Assembly (NCBI GenBank): GCA_050246635.1
Contig: JBFWVR010000007.1
Location: forward strand, 1-64,000
Reading direction: 5' to 3'
Length of the DNA stretch: 64,000 nt
Source: JBFWVR01 sp050246635
GTDB taxonomy: Bacteria; Acidobacteriota; Vicinamibacteria; Vicinamibacterales; UBA2999
The notes beneath the pieces were generated by a model. It was not told where the DNA came from. It searched no databases and saw nothing but the letters and a program-made list of their open reading frames with translations. This document shows, piece by piece, positions 40,943 through 48,627 of this stretch. The position numbers and the translations under genes are program-made. Position 1 is the stretch's first letter, and the number at the start of each line of letters is the position of its first letter.

Positions 40943-42247
40943 TCAGGCCCACTCCCTCGACAGGCGGACCGAGGCGAGGCCCAGCGCCACCGTCGCGAAG
41001 ATCACCAGCGCCATCAGGTCGGGCCAGAACGCCGCCACCGGGGCCCCCTTGAGCACGACCGCCCGCAACGCCACCAGGAAGTACCTCGCCGGCACGATGT
41101 AGGTGACGACCTGCACGGCGGTGGGCATGCTCGAGATCGGGAAGATGAACCCCGACAGGATGAACGTCGGCAGGAAGGACGACAGCAGCGCCACCTGGAA
41201 GGCCACCTGCTGGTTGGGCGCGACGGTCGAGATGAAGAGGCCCTGCGCCTGCGCGCCGATGAGGAACAGCCCGATCGACCCGCAGAGCAGCAGCCACGAG
41301 CCCCGCATCGGCAGGTCGAAGAGCGCCATCGCGACCAGGATGATCACCAGCGCCGAGATGAACGAGATCACGAGGTAGGGGATCGTCTTGCCCAGGATGT
41401 AGATGCCGGGCCGCACCGGCGCCATGCGCACCTGCTCCATCGTGCCGCGTTCCTTCTCCCGCACCACGGACAGGGCCGTCGAGATGACCGCCGTGATCAT
41501 CGAGATGTAGGCGATGAGGCCGGGCACGAGGAACAACGTGGAGCGGAGCTGGGGGTTGTACCAGACGCGGGCCTCGAGCGCCACCGGGGCCACAGATGGC
41601 ACAGATTGCACAGATGGCCCGGGTGGAAGGGCATCCACGGATTTCACGGATTCCACGGATGAGCTCTGGGACAGCAGCGGGGCCACAGATGGCACAGATG
41701 GCACAGATGGAAGGGCATCCACGGATTTCACGGATTCTTCTGTGGACACGTCCGTGCTCCCGGCGGGCATCGTGGCCGGTGCCATCGCGCCGGCCGTGAT
41801 CATCGACTCGTACTCCGCGGAGGTCTCGGCGACGATCATCTGGACGTAGCCCATCACCGTCGACGCAGTGTTCGCGTTGTCGCCGTCGATGATCACCTGG
41901 ACGGTGACCGGCTGATGGTTCATCACGGACCGGCCGTAGTGCTCGGGGATCACGAGGACGGCGCGTGCCTCGTTGTGGTTCACGAGCGTGTCGATCTCGT
42001 GCTCCGAGGTCACGGCGGCCTCATAGTGGAAGTAGCCGGAGTTCACGAAGGCCGAGATCAGCTCGCGGCTCTGGCGGCTGCCGTCGCGATCCTCGACCGC
42101 CAGCCGGATGTTCCGGATGTCGAAGTTCAGCGCGTAGCCGTAGAGCAGCAGGAACATCGCCGGCACGAAGAGCAGGATCAGGAGCGTCCGGCGGTCCCGC
42201 ATGATCTGCCGCAGCTCCTTGTGCGCCACCGCCACGAGCGTCCACAT
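40943..42247 (-). CDS. ABC-2 type permease of efflux system, with repeat insert
   Basis: The 434-residue permease has the same layout as its neighbour (first helix LLILLFVPAMFLLLYGYAL, periplasmic domain, five C-terminal helices with LSGFIFPISSMP). Residues about 166-222 are a foreign-looking insert (ESVKSVDAL, SVPSVPSVAP repeated) encoded by 9-nt arrays; the paralogue lacks it. It lies in the periplasmic domain just before EARVWYNPQL, so it may be tolerated as a surface loop. The ATG at 42247 shares a base with the ATPase stop. Confidence 0.9.
   Translation of the reverse strand: MWTLVAVAHKELRQIMRDRRTLLILLFVPAMFLLLYGYALNFDIRNIRLAVEDRDGSRQSRELISAFVNSGYFHYEAAVTSEHEIDTLVNHNEARAVLVIPEHYGRSVMNHQPVTVQVIIDGDNANTASTVMGYVQMIVAETSAEYESMITAGAMAPATMPAGSTDVSTEESVKSVDALPSVPSVPSVAPLLSQSSSVESVKSVDALPPGPSVQSVPSVAPVALEARVWYNPQLRSTLFLVPGLIAYISMITAVISTALSVVREKERGTMEQVRMAPVRPGIYILGKTIPYLVISFISALVIILVAMALFDLPMRGSWLLLCGSIGLFLIGAQAQGLFISTVAPNQQVAFQVALLSSFLPTFILSGFIFPISSMPTAVQVVTYIVPARYFLVALRAVVLKGAPVAAFWPDLMALVIFATVALGLASVRLSREWA
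41582..41752 (-). repeat. In-frame composite minisatellite inside the ABC permease gene
   Basis: Two 9-nt families, TGGCACAGA (encoding Ser-Val-Pro) and ATTTCACGG/TTCCACGG (encoding Glu-Ser-Val-Lys-Ser-Val), alternate over about 170 bp. Two copies of a larger unit reading ESVKSVDAL..SVPSVAP are recognisable. The comparison with the neighbouring paralogue shows that this stretch is an addition. Confidence 0.92.
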
Positions 42248-43197
42248 CACGCCACCTCCGACGATTGCCTCTCGACCACGTCGAGGAAGACGTCCTCGAG
42301 GGAGGGGCTGACGGGCTCGACGGCGGTGACGGTGAGGCCCGAGTCGCGGAGCCGGCGCGACACCTCATCGCCCGTCACGCCGGCCGATCGCAGCACGGCG
42401 TGGACCGCCGTGCCGAAGATGCTGGTCTTCTCCACCTCCGGGGCCCGCTCCAGCGCCTCCATCACGGCCACGGGGTCTGGCGTGGTGATCTCGATGATGG
42501 GACGCCTGGCGAAGACGTCCTTGAGCTCGTGGGTGGAGCCGAGGGCGGCGAGGCGCCCGGCCTGGATGATGGCAATGCGGTGGCAGTGCTCCGCCTCGTC
42601 CAGGTAGTGCGTCGTGACCAGCACGGTCACGCCGTGGCGGGAGAGGTCCCCGATCAGGTCCCAGAACTGGCGGCGGGACAGCGGATCCACACCGCCCGTG
42701 GGCTCGTCCAGGAACACGATCGGCGGCTCGTGCAGGACGGCACAGCCCAGGGCGAGACGCTGCCGCCAGCCGCCCGGCAGGTCGCGCGTGAGCATGTGTT
42801 CCCGTCCCGCCAGGCCGGCAATCTCCAGCACGAACCGCCGGCGCTCGGCGAGCTTCGCGCCCGACAGGCCATAGATGCCGCCGAAGAACTGGATGTTCTG
42901 CTCGACGGTGAGCATCTCGTAGAGCGAGAAGCGCTGCGACATGTAGCCGATGCGCCGCTTCACGCCTTCCGGATCCTTCGAGACGTCGATGCCCCCGACG
43001 AGCGCGGTGCCACTCGTGGGCTTCAGCAACCCGCACAGCATCCGGATCGTCGTCGACTTGCCGGCGCCGTTCGCGCCGAGGAACCCGAAGACCTCGCCAC
43101 GCTTCACGTCGAACGACAGGTCGTCCACGGCGACGAAGTGGCCGAAGCGGCGCGTGAGGTTCCGCACGTCGATGGCGGCGTCCGTGGTCGCGTCCAT
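42247..43197 (-). CDS. ABC transporter ATPase (efflux; ABC-2 associated)
   Basis: The 316-residue ATPase has Walker A GANGAGKST, Q-loop YMSQRFSLYEML, Walker B IVFLDEPTGGVDP and H-loop THYLDEAEHC. The signature reads LPGGWRQRL instead of LSGGxxQ: the serine that contacts ATP is replaced by proline. The C-terminal domain ending VSPSLEDVFLDVVE is typical of YbhF-like exporters. It starts two bases after the TolC-like gene and overlaps the permease by one base. With the ATPase at 44570 it corresponds to the two halves of YbhF. Confidence 0.93.
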   Translation of the reverse strand: MDATTDAAIDVRNLTRRFGHFVAVDDLSFDVKRGEVFGFLGANGAGKSTTIRMLCGLLKPTSGTALVGGIDVSKDPEGVKRRIGYMSQRFSLYEMLTVEQNIQFFGGIYGLSGAKLAERRRFVLEIAGLAGREHMLTRDLPGGWRQRLALGCAVLHEPPIVFLDEPTGGVDPLSRRQFWDLIGDLSRHGVTVLVTTHYLDEAEHCHRIAIIQAGRLAALGSTHELKDVFARRPIIEITTPDPVAVMEALERAPEVEKTSIFGTAVHAVLRSAGVTGDEVSRRLRDSGLTVTAVEPVSPSLEDVFLDVVERQSSEVA

Positions 43198-43199
43198 GG

Positions 43200-44534
43200 C
43201 TACCGTCCCACCGTGCGGTCGAGGCGCGCCTCGGCGAGGCGCAGGTTGGCGATGGCCCGGGTGCGATCGAGCTCCGACTCGAGGAGGGCCACTTCCGCGT
43301 CGAGCACGTCGGTGTTGGTGGCGACACCGGCGCGGTAGCGTTCGTTGACGACGCGCAGCGCCTCGGCCGCGGCCCTGCGGCCGGCCTCGGCGGCGTCGAT
43401 GGCCGCGCGGCTCGAGTCGATGTCGAGCAGCCGCTGCCGCACGTCAGCCGCCACCCGCGTGTCGAGCTCGGCCAGCCGTTCCCTCACCGCCGTCGCGGCC
43501 GCCGCCGCCTCGGCCGCCTCGGCCCGCGTGCGCCCGGCATCCCAGAGCGACCACGAGACGTTGACGCCGACGTCCCATGACGTCTGCCACTTGTCCTCGC
43601 GAGGGAAGATCCGCGGGTTGGGGTTCGCGTAGTCCACGCCGCCCGCCAGTGCCACCGTGGGCCTCCGGCCAGCCGCCGCGGCCTCCTGTCGGGCCTCCGC
43701 GCCCTCGATGCGAATCTGGAGCGCCCTGCGCTCCGGACGCGCATCCAGCGCCGCGGTGACCAGGTCGCCGGCCCGCGACGCCTCGTCCGGTTCGTCCCCG
43801 CGTCCGGAGAGGGGCGCCAGTTGAATCGCCTGGCCCTCCGCCATGCCCGTCAGGCGACGCAGGTCGATGGCCGCCGCGTCACGCTGGTTCCGCGCCTCGA
43901 TCAACTGCATCTGCTGCCGCGCCCGCTGGGCTTCGGCGCTCAGGACGTCATTGGGCGGCACGAGGCCGACGTCCAGCCGGTTGCGTACATCGGCGAGGTG
44001 CTGGTCCGCACGCTTCAGCGCCTCCTCGATGACACGGGCGGCATCGACGGCGGTCGCATAGGCCCAGTAGGCGCGCGTGACTTCGAGCTTCAGGTCGGCC
44101 CGCGTGATCTCGATGTCCGCGGCGGTGGCGCGCGCCTCGGCCTCGGCGGCGCGCTCGAGGGCGTCGGTGCGGCCACCGGTGTAGATCGGCCACGCCAGCG
44201 AGACGCGCGACGTCACGTTGTCGGGCAGGTCGGGATAAATGATCCGCGGCGGCGCGCCAGGCGTGCTGATGCCGAACTCGTCGATGTGGTTCGTGCGCGT
44301 GTAGCCGCCGGTCACCTGGACGATGGGCTGGTCGGCCGTCCGGCGCAGCTCCACGGTCGCGCGGGCACCGGCCTCACGCGCGCGCCCTTCGGCCATCTGG
44401 TGGCTGGCCTCGAGCGCCCGGCTGACAGCCTCGTCCAGCGTGAGCGCCATCGGTTCCTGGGCGCGGGCGGCGGCAGGCGCCAGCGCAAGCGCGACGGTCA
44501 GCAGGAGGGGGAACAACGCGGTGCGGGCATTCAT
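43200..44534 (-). CDS. TolC-family outer-membrane efflux protein
   Basis: The 444-residue protein has a signal peptide (LLTVALALAPAAARAQ) and two long coiled-coil regions with the TolC-family pattern (LTLDEAVSRALEAS, VSLAWPIYTGGRTDALERA, VNVSWSLWDAGRTRAEAAEA, YRAGVATNTDVLDAEVAL). It should form the channel across the outer membrane for the efflux pump. The ATG at 44534 is at the natural signal-peptide start. It lies 35 nt after the upstream ATPase and 2 nt before the next. Confidence 0.93.
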   Translation of the reverse strand: MNARTALFPLLLTVALALAPAAARAQEPMALTLDEAVSRALEASHQMAEGRAREAGARATVELRRTADQPIVQVTGGYTRTNHIDEFGISTPGAPPRIIYPDLPDNVTSRVSLAWPIYTGGRTDALERAAEAEARATAADIEITRADLKLEVTRAYWAYATAVDAARVIEEALKRADQHLADVRNRLDVGLVPPNDVLSAEAQRARQQMQLIEARNQRDAAAIDLRRLTGMAEGQAIQLAPLSGRGDEPDEASRAGDLVTAALDARPERRALQIRIEGAEARQEAAAAGRRPTVALAGGVDYANPNPRIFPREDKWQTSWDVGVNVSWSLWDAGRTRAEAAEAAAAATAVRERLAELDTRVAADVRQRLLDIDSSRAAIDAAEAGRRAAAEALRVVNERYRAGVATNTDVLDAEVALLESELDRTRAIANLRLAEARLDRTVGR

Positions 44535-44569
44535 GGGAATGGCCTCGTGGTCTCCGGACATGCACTCGC

Positions 44570-45526
44570 TCAGGCCGCGTCCGTGGGAGCGGCCAGCTTC
44601 TCGATGAAGACGTCCTCGAGCGACGGCACGACGGGCCGGACGCTCGAGGGGGTCAGGCCCGCGGAGCGGGCGGTGGCGTCGAACTGGCGTGCCGCCTCGT
44701 CGCGATCCCCGGTCTGCAGCCAGACATGGAGGCGGTCGCCGAAGATCTGGGTGCGCGTGAGCCCGTGCTCGCGGAGCGTGTGCCGGGCCTCGCGCACGTC
44801 CGGCACGATCACTTCGAGCAGCGTGCCCTGCAGCGACTGCCGCAGGCGGCCGGGCTTGTCGAGCGCGAGCAGCTTGCCCTCGTGCAGGAGCGCCACGCGC
44901 GAGCAGCGCTCCGCCTCGTCCAGGTACGGCGTGGACATCAGGATGGTGATGCCCTGCGCCAGGAATTCCGAGAGCAGCTTCCAGAACTCGCGGCGTGACA
45001 CCGGGTCGACGCCCGTGGTCGGCTCGTCGAGGAAGATGACGTCGGGCTCGTGCACGAGCGTGCACGCGAGCGCGAGCTTCTGCTTCATGCCACCCGACAA
45101 CTGGTCGGCGAGGCGCCTCCTGAACGGCGTCAGCTGCGTCATGTCGAGCAGCTGGTTGCGCCGGTCCTTGAACTTCGTGACGCCGTGGATCTCGGCGAAG
45201 AACGCGATGTTCTCGTCGATGCTCAAGTCGCCGTACAGGCTGAAGCGCTGCGAGAGGTAACCGACCGACGCCGTCAGCGCACGGTGCTCCCTGACCGGGT
45301 CCTTGCCGAGCACACGCACCGTGCCTCCATCGGCGTGGAGCAATCCACACAGCAGCCGGATGGACGTCGTCTTGCCCGCGCCGTCCGGACCGATGAGGCC
45401 GAACATCTCGCCGCGCTGGACGTCGAAGGAGAGGCCGTCGAGGGCGGTGACGGAGCGGTAACGCTTCACGACGGCCTCGAAGGACAGCGCTTCGGCCGTC
45501 GGGCCTCGCTGGGCGGCGGTGGTCAC
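44570..45526 (-). CDS. ABC transporter ATPase (efflux; first of pair)
   Basis: The 318-residue ATPase has Walker A GPDGAGKTT, Q-loop YLSQRFSLYGDL, intact signature LSGGMKQKL, Walker B VIFLDEPTTGVDP and the H-loop variant STPYLDEAERC (Pro in place of His after Thr). The C-terminal part ends VVPSLEDVFIEKL. The GTG at 45526 is chosen because a GAGG site precedes it and the conserved AVVKRYRSVTALDG follows soon after. It is separated from the HlyD gene by 252 nt of repeats. Confidence 0.92.
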   Translation of the reverse strand: MTTAAQRGPTAEALSFEAVVKRYRSVTALDGLSFDVQRGEMFGLIGPDGAGKTTSIRLLCGLLHADGGTVRVLGKDPVREHRALTASVGYLSQRFSLYGDLSIDENIAFFAEIHGVTKFKDRRNQLLDMTQLTPFRRRLADQLSGGMKQKLALACTLVHEPDVIFLDEPTTGVDPVSRREFWKLLSEFLAQGITILMSTPYLDEAERCSRVALLHEGKLLALDKPGRLRQSLQGTLLEVIVPDVREARHTLREHGLTRTQIFGDRLHVWLQTGDRDEAARQFDATARSAGLTPSSVRPVVPSLEDVFIEKLAAPTDAA

Positions 45527-45539
45527 TGGACGCCTCGCG

Positions 45540-45778
45540 TTTCGGTGGGCCTCGTCCCTTCGCTTCGCTCGGGACTCGTTGGGAACGCAACGGGTTGCCA
45601 CGCTTCGCGCGTTTCGCGGCCGGCCTTGCCGGCCGCGGGCCGGTCGCTGCGCGACCGTTCGGCCGCGGCCCTTGCGTGCCGCGTTGGGAACGGACTGGGA
45701 GATGTCATCTGTGCATCCCGCGACATCTGTGCATCTGTGGTCGAGGCCCTGGCTGTGCCATCTGTGCAATCTGTGGCC
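45540..45778. repeat. Hairpin-rich region and 9-nt CATCTGTGC array between HlyD and ATPase genes
   Basis: The gap contains GTCCC...GGGAC, GCGGCCGGC-ctt-GCCGGCCGC, CGGTCGC-tgc-GCGACCG and other GC-rich stems (45553-45690), followed by ATCTGTGCA/CATCTGTGG units (45705-45778) of the same family as the arrays in the amidase and permease genes. The array directly abuts the HlyD stop codon (45779). No gene is visible. Confidence 0.8.
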
Positions 45779-46786
45779 CTACTGCGGCTGAAGCTGCATC
45801 TCTGCCTCGATAGGCATGCCCACCTTCAGCATCCCTGCGCGGTTGTCCACGCTGACACGCACGCGGTAGACGAGCTTCGAGCGTTCGTCGGCGGTCTGCA
45901 CGTTGCGAGGGGTGAACTCGGCCTTGGGGGAAATCCAGGTGATGGTGCCCTTGAGGCCTTCTCCTCCGGCGTCGGTGAAGAGCGTGGCCTCCTGCCCCAG
46001 GCGCAGTCGCGGAATCATTGGTTCTGGCACGAACACATCCGCCCACGCGTCGTCCAGGTCGACGACAACGGCGACCGGGGTGCGGGGCGCGATGACCTCG
46101 CCCGTTTCGACCAGCTTCTCGGTCACGATGCCGGTGACGGGCGACGTGAGGGTGGTGTCGGAGAGGTTCTCCTCGAGCGTGGCGAGCTGCGCGTCGACGG
46201 CCGCAACACGCGCCCGGGCGGCGTCGATCTCCTCGCGGCGGGCGCCGGCCTTCAGCCTCGCGACCGCCTCTTCGGCGGCCCGCACCCGGCTCTCCGCCGC
46301 CCGCACGCGTTCGCGCGCCACGTCTCGCCGCGTGGCCGCGTCGTCGCGCTGCTTGCGGGAGCCCGAGTTGGATTCGACCAGCGACTCGAAGCGCTTCAGA
46401 TCCTCGGCGGCGGAAGTCAGCTCCGCACGAGCGGCCTCGACGTCGGCCCGGGCCGAGGCCACCTGGGCCTCTGCCTGGCGTATGTCCTCGGTTCGGGCGC
46501 CGGCGCGCAGCAGCCTGAGTTGCGCGTCGGCCTGCTCGCGTTCCGCCCGGGCACGGGCCAGCGCGAGCTCCACGTCCTTCGGGTCGAGGCGGACCACCAG
46601 GTCACCGGTCTCGAGCCGCTCGCCTTCCGTGACGGCAATCTCGAGGACGCGCCCGCCAGCGTCGGGCGCGAGCCGCGTCTCGGTCGCCTCGACATGGCCG
46701 GAGACGCGAATCTGGTTCACGGGCTCCGGCGTGCCGCAGGCGGCGGCCAGCAGGGCGATGACGGCGGGGGCAACAGCGCGGTTCAT
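45779..46786 (-). CDS. HlyD-family periplasmic adaptor lipoprotein
   Basis: The 335-residue protein has a lipobox (LLAAACGT), an alternating barrel/lipoyl half (VEATETRLAPDAGGRVLEI to GERLETGDLVVRLD), a long coiled coil (about 75-200, many Ala/Glu/Arg) and the closing barrel (SPVTGIVTEKLVETGEVI). It connects the inner-membrane ABC pump with the TolC-like channel. ATG 46786 is five nt from the TetR gene stop, so the repressor and pump form one operon. Confidence 0.93.
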   Translation of the reverse strand: MNRAVAPAVIALLAAACGTPEPVNQIRVSGHVEATETRLAPDAGGRVLEIAVTEGERLETGDLVVRLDPKDVELALARARAEREQADAQLRLLRAGARTEDIRQAEAQVASARADVEAARAELTSAAEDLKRFESLVESNSGSRKQRDDAATRRDVARERVRAAESRVRAAEEAVARLKAGARREEIDAARARVAAVDAQLATLEENLSDTTLTSPVTGIVTEKLVETGEVIAPRTPVAVVVDLDDAWADVFVPEPMIPRLRLGQEATLFTDAGGEGLKGTITWISPKAEFTPRNVQTADERSKLVYRVRVSVDNRAGMLKVGMPIEAEMQLQPQ

Positions 46787-46791
46787 CACGG

Positions 46792-47451
46792 TCAGCGTTC
46801 CTTTGCGAGCATGCGGATGACGGTTTCCTGCATGTGCCGCGTGAGCTCCTCGCGCGGCACCTCGGCAAACATCGGCAGATCCCGCCGGCCGGGGACCGCG
46901 CCGGCGCGTTCGCGCGCGGCGTTGAAGACCATCGGGCCGAGCGTCGACATGTAGGCGAGGACGGGATTGACGTGGCGGAACCGGCCGGCGGCCTCGCCCT
47001 CGGCGAGGAGCCGGCCGAAAGTGACGAAGATGTTGCGCATGCGCGCAAGGGTCTCGGCGTCGAGGTGGGGGGCGCCCTCGGCCACCTCGCGCATCATCAT
47101 GGTCGGGAACCATGGCCTGGCCGCGGCGAGCTCGGCGAAGGCCGCGATGAACTGCTTCACCTTGTCCTCGGGGGTGCCATCGAGTGCCGCCGCCGTCTCG
47201 ATCAGGCGCCCGCCCTCCGTCAGCATCTCCGCGACGATGGCGCGGTAGAGGGCGAGCTTGTCAGCGAAGTGGTAGTAGATCATCGCCTTGTTGACGCCGG
47301 CGGCGCGGGCGATGTCGTCGACGCCGACGCCCTCGAACCCGCGGGCGGAGAAGGCCTCGGCAGCGGCAAAGAAGATGTCGTTCCGGGTGTCGCGCCGGGG
47401 CGACGCGGGGGCGCGGCGGGAGGTTCTCGAGGTTCGGGGCACGAAATTCAC
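46792..47451 (-). CDS. TetR-family repressor of the efflux operon
   Basis: The 219-residue protein has a TetR DNA-binding domain (RNDIFFAAAEAFSARGFEGVGVDDIARAAGVNKAMIYYHFADK, about residues 22-65) and a C-terminal ligand-binding half resembling the CerR/YbiH group. Several starts are possible (TTG 47454, GTG 47451, GTG 47442); 47451 is chosen as a compromise. The tandem operator overlaps the start. It is the first gene of the operon with the HlyD adaptor 5 nt downstream. Confidence 0.9.
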   Translation of the reverse strand: MNFVPRTSRTSRRAPASPRRDTRNDIFFAAAEAFSARGFEGVGVDDIARAAGVNKAMIYYHFADKLALYRAIVAEMLTEGGRLIETAAALDGTPEDKVKQFIAAFAELAAARPWFPTMMMREVAEGAPHLDAETLARMRNIFVTFGRLLAEGEAAGRFRHVNPVLAYMSTLGPMVFNAARERAGAVPGRRDLPMFAEVPREELTRHMQETVIRMLAKER

Positions 47452-47479
47452 CAACTGGTTAGTTTGTCTAACTGGTTAG
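47451..47479. promoter_or_regulatory. Tandem TetR operator
   Basis: CCAACTGGTTAG (47451-47462) and CTAACTGGTTAG (47468-47479) are near-identical 12-bp sites 17 bp apart; the second has inverted CTAAC/GTTAG arms, as does the family consensus for TetR dimers. They overlap the start of the TetR gene, so binding would repress the whole pump operon. Confidence 0.7.
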
Positions 47480-47526
47480 TTAAGATCATGGCGCGAGCGC
47501 TGTCAAGGGGGGGCTCGCGCGGGATC

Positions 47527-47568
47527 GAAGGACACGAAGGACACGAAGGGCACGAAGGGCACGAAGGG
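47527..47568. repeat. 9-nt CACGAAGGG array
   Basis: Four to five copies of the unit CACGAAGGG or ACACGAAGG lie between the divergent TetR and SDR genes, about 40 nt before the SDR start. This family appears only once in the window. Confidence 0.85.
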
Positions 47569-47607
47569 GGATCTGCGCATGGCTCCAACGCGTCGTAGGA
47601 TCCAGCC

Positions 47608-48495
47608 ATGCGTATCGTGCTCGCCGGTGGATCGGGGTTCCTGGGCCAGGCGCTGGCCTCGAGGCTCAGGGAGGACGGGCACACGGTCGAGGTGCTCACT
47701 CGCCACCCGCGGGCGGGCGTGGCCACCGACGTCGGCTGGGACCCGGACGGCTCGGCCGGGGACTGGGCCGCGGCCCTCGACGGGGCGCACGCGGTGGTCA
47801 ACCTGGCCGGCGCAAACCTCGCGGGCGGGCGCTGGACCGACGAGCGCAAGCGGGTGCTCCTCGAGAGCCGCCTGCGCTCCACGCGAAGCCTCGTCGCAGC
47901 AATCCGCACGGTGACCCATCGGCCGGCGCTGATCTCCGCATCCGCCGTCGGCTACTACGGGCCACGCGGCGCCGAGCCCGTGCCCGAGTCGGACCAGCCA
48001 GGCGACGACTTCCTGGCCACGCTGTGCGCGCGCTGGGAGGCCGCCGCGCGCGCGGCCGAGGACGTCACACGCGTGGCGCTGCTGCGAACGGGACTGGTCC
48101 TCGATCCCCGAGAGGGCGCACTCGCGAAGATGCTCCTGCCATTCCGCCTCGGCGTCGGCGGACGCCTGGGCCCCGGCGACCAGTACTGGCCGTGGATCCA
48201 CATCGCCGATTGGGTCGGCCTCGCCGCCTGGATCATCCGTGAGGCAGGCGCCGCCGGGCCCTTCAACCTCACCGCGCCTGAACCGGTCACGAACACACGC
48301 TTCACCGGCGCGCTCGGCAAGGCGCTGCATCGGCCCACGCTGTTCCCCGTCCCCGCCGTCGCCCTCCGCCTCGCGCTCGGCGAGATGTCCACGGTGCTCC
48401 TCACGGGACAGCGCGCCGTCCCCGAACACGCCATGGCGCTCGGCTACCGGTTCCGCTTCAGCGACGTCGATACCGCGCTCGCCGACCTGCTGTAG
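47608..48495 (+). CDS. TIGR01777-family SDR epimerase-like protein
   Basis: The 295-residue protein has an N-terminal nucleotide-binding GGSGFLGQALASRL (about residues 7-20), then VVNLAGANLAGGRW, SASAVGYYGPRG with the family's Ser/Tyr, and WPWIHIADWVGLAAWIIR. This is the YfcH/SDR39U1 group of short-chain dehydrogenase-like proteins; substrates are unknown. ATG 47608. The 130-bp gap to the next gene shows nothing. Confidence 0.92.
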   Translation: MRIVLAGGSGFLGQALASRLREDGHTVEVLTRHPRAGVATDVGWDPDGSAGDWAAALDGAHAVVNLAGANLAGGRWTDERKRVLLESRLRSTRSLVAAIRTVTHRPALISASAVGYYGPRGAEPVPESDQPGDDFLATLCARWEAAARAAEDVTRVALLRTGLVLDPREGALAKMLLPFRLGVGGRLGPGDQYWPWIHIADWVGLAAWIIREAGAAGPFNLTAPEPVTNTRFTGALGKALHRPTLFPVPAVALRLALGEMSTVLLTGQRAVPEHAMALGYRFRFSDVDTALADLL

Positions 48496-48627
48496 GGGCC
48501 CGCCAGGCCGCGTCGACCTCCGACCTTCCGCCGTCGGACGCCAGAATCCCGAAACGCCGACTCAACCTCCGAGGCTGCGCGCCGGTCCATTGGGGAAGAA
48601 GCTCGTTCACCCCGAGGTCCCGCCGCC

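Noticed and set aside
48496..48627. tRNA or small RNA gene upstream of the NHL gene
   Set aside because: No cloverleaf or conserved tRNA sequence could be formed; none was found elsewhere in the window either.
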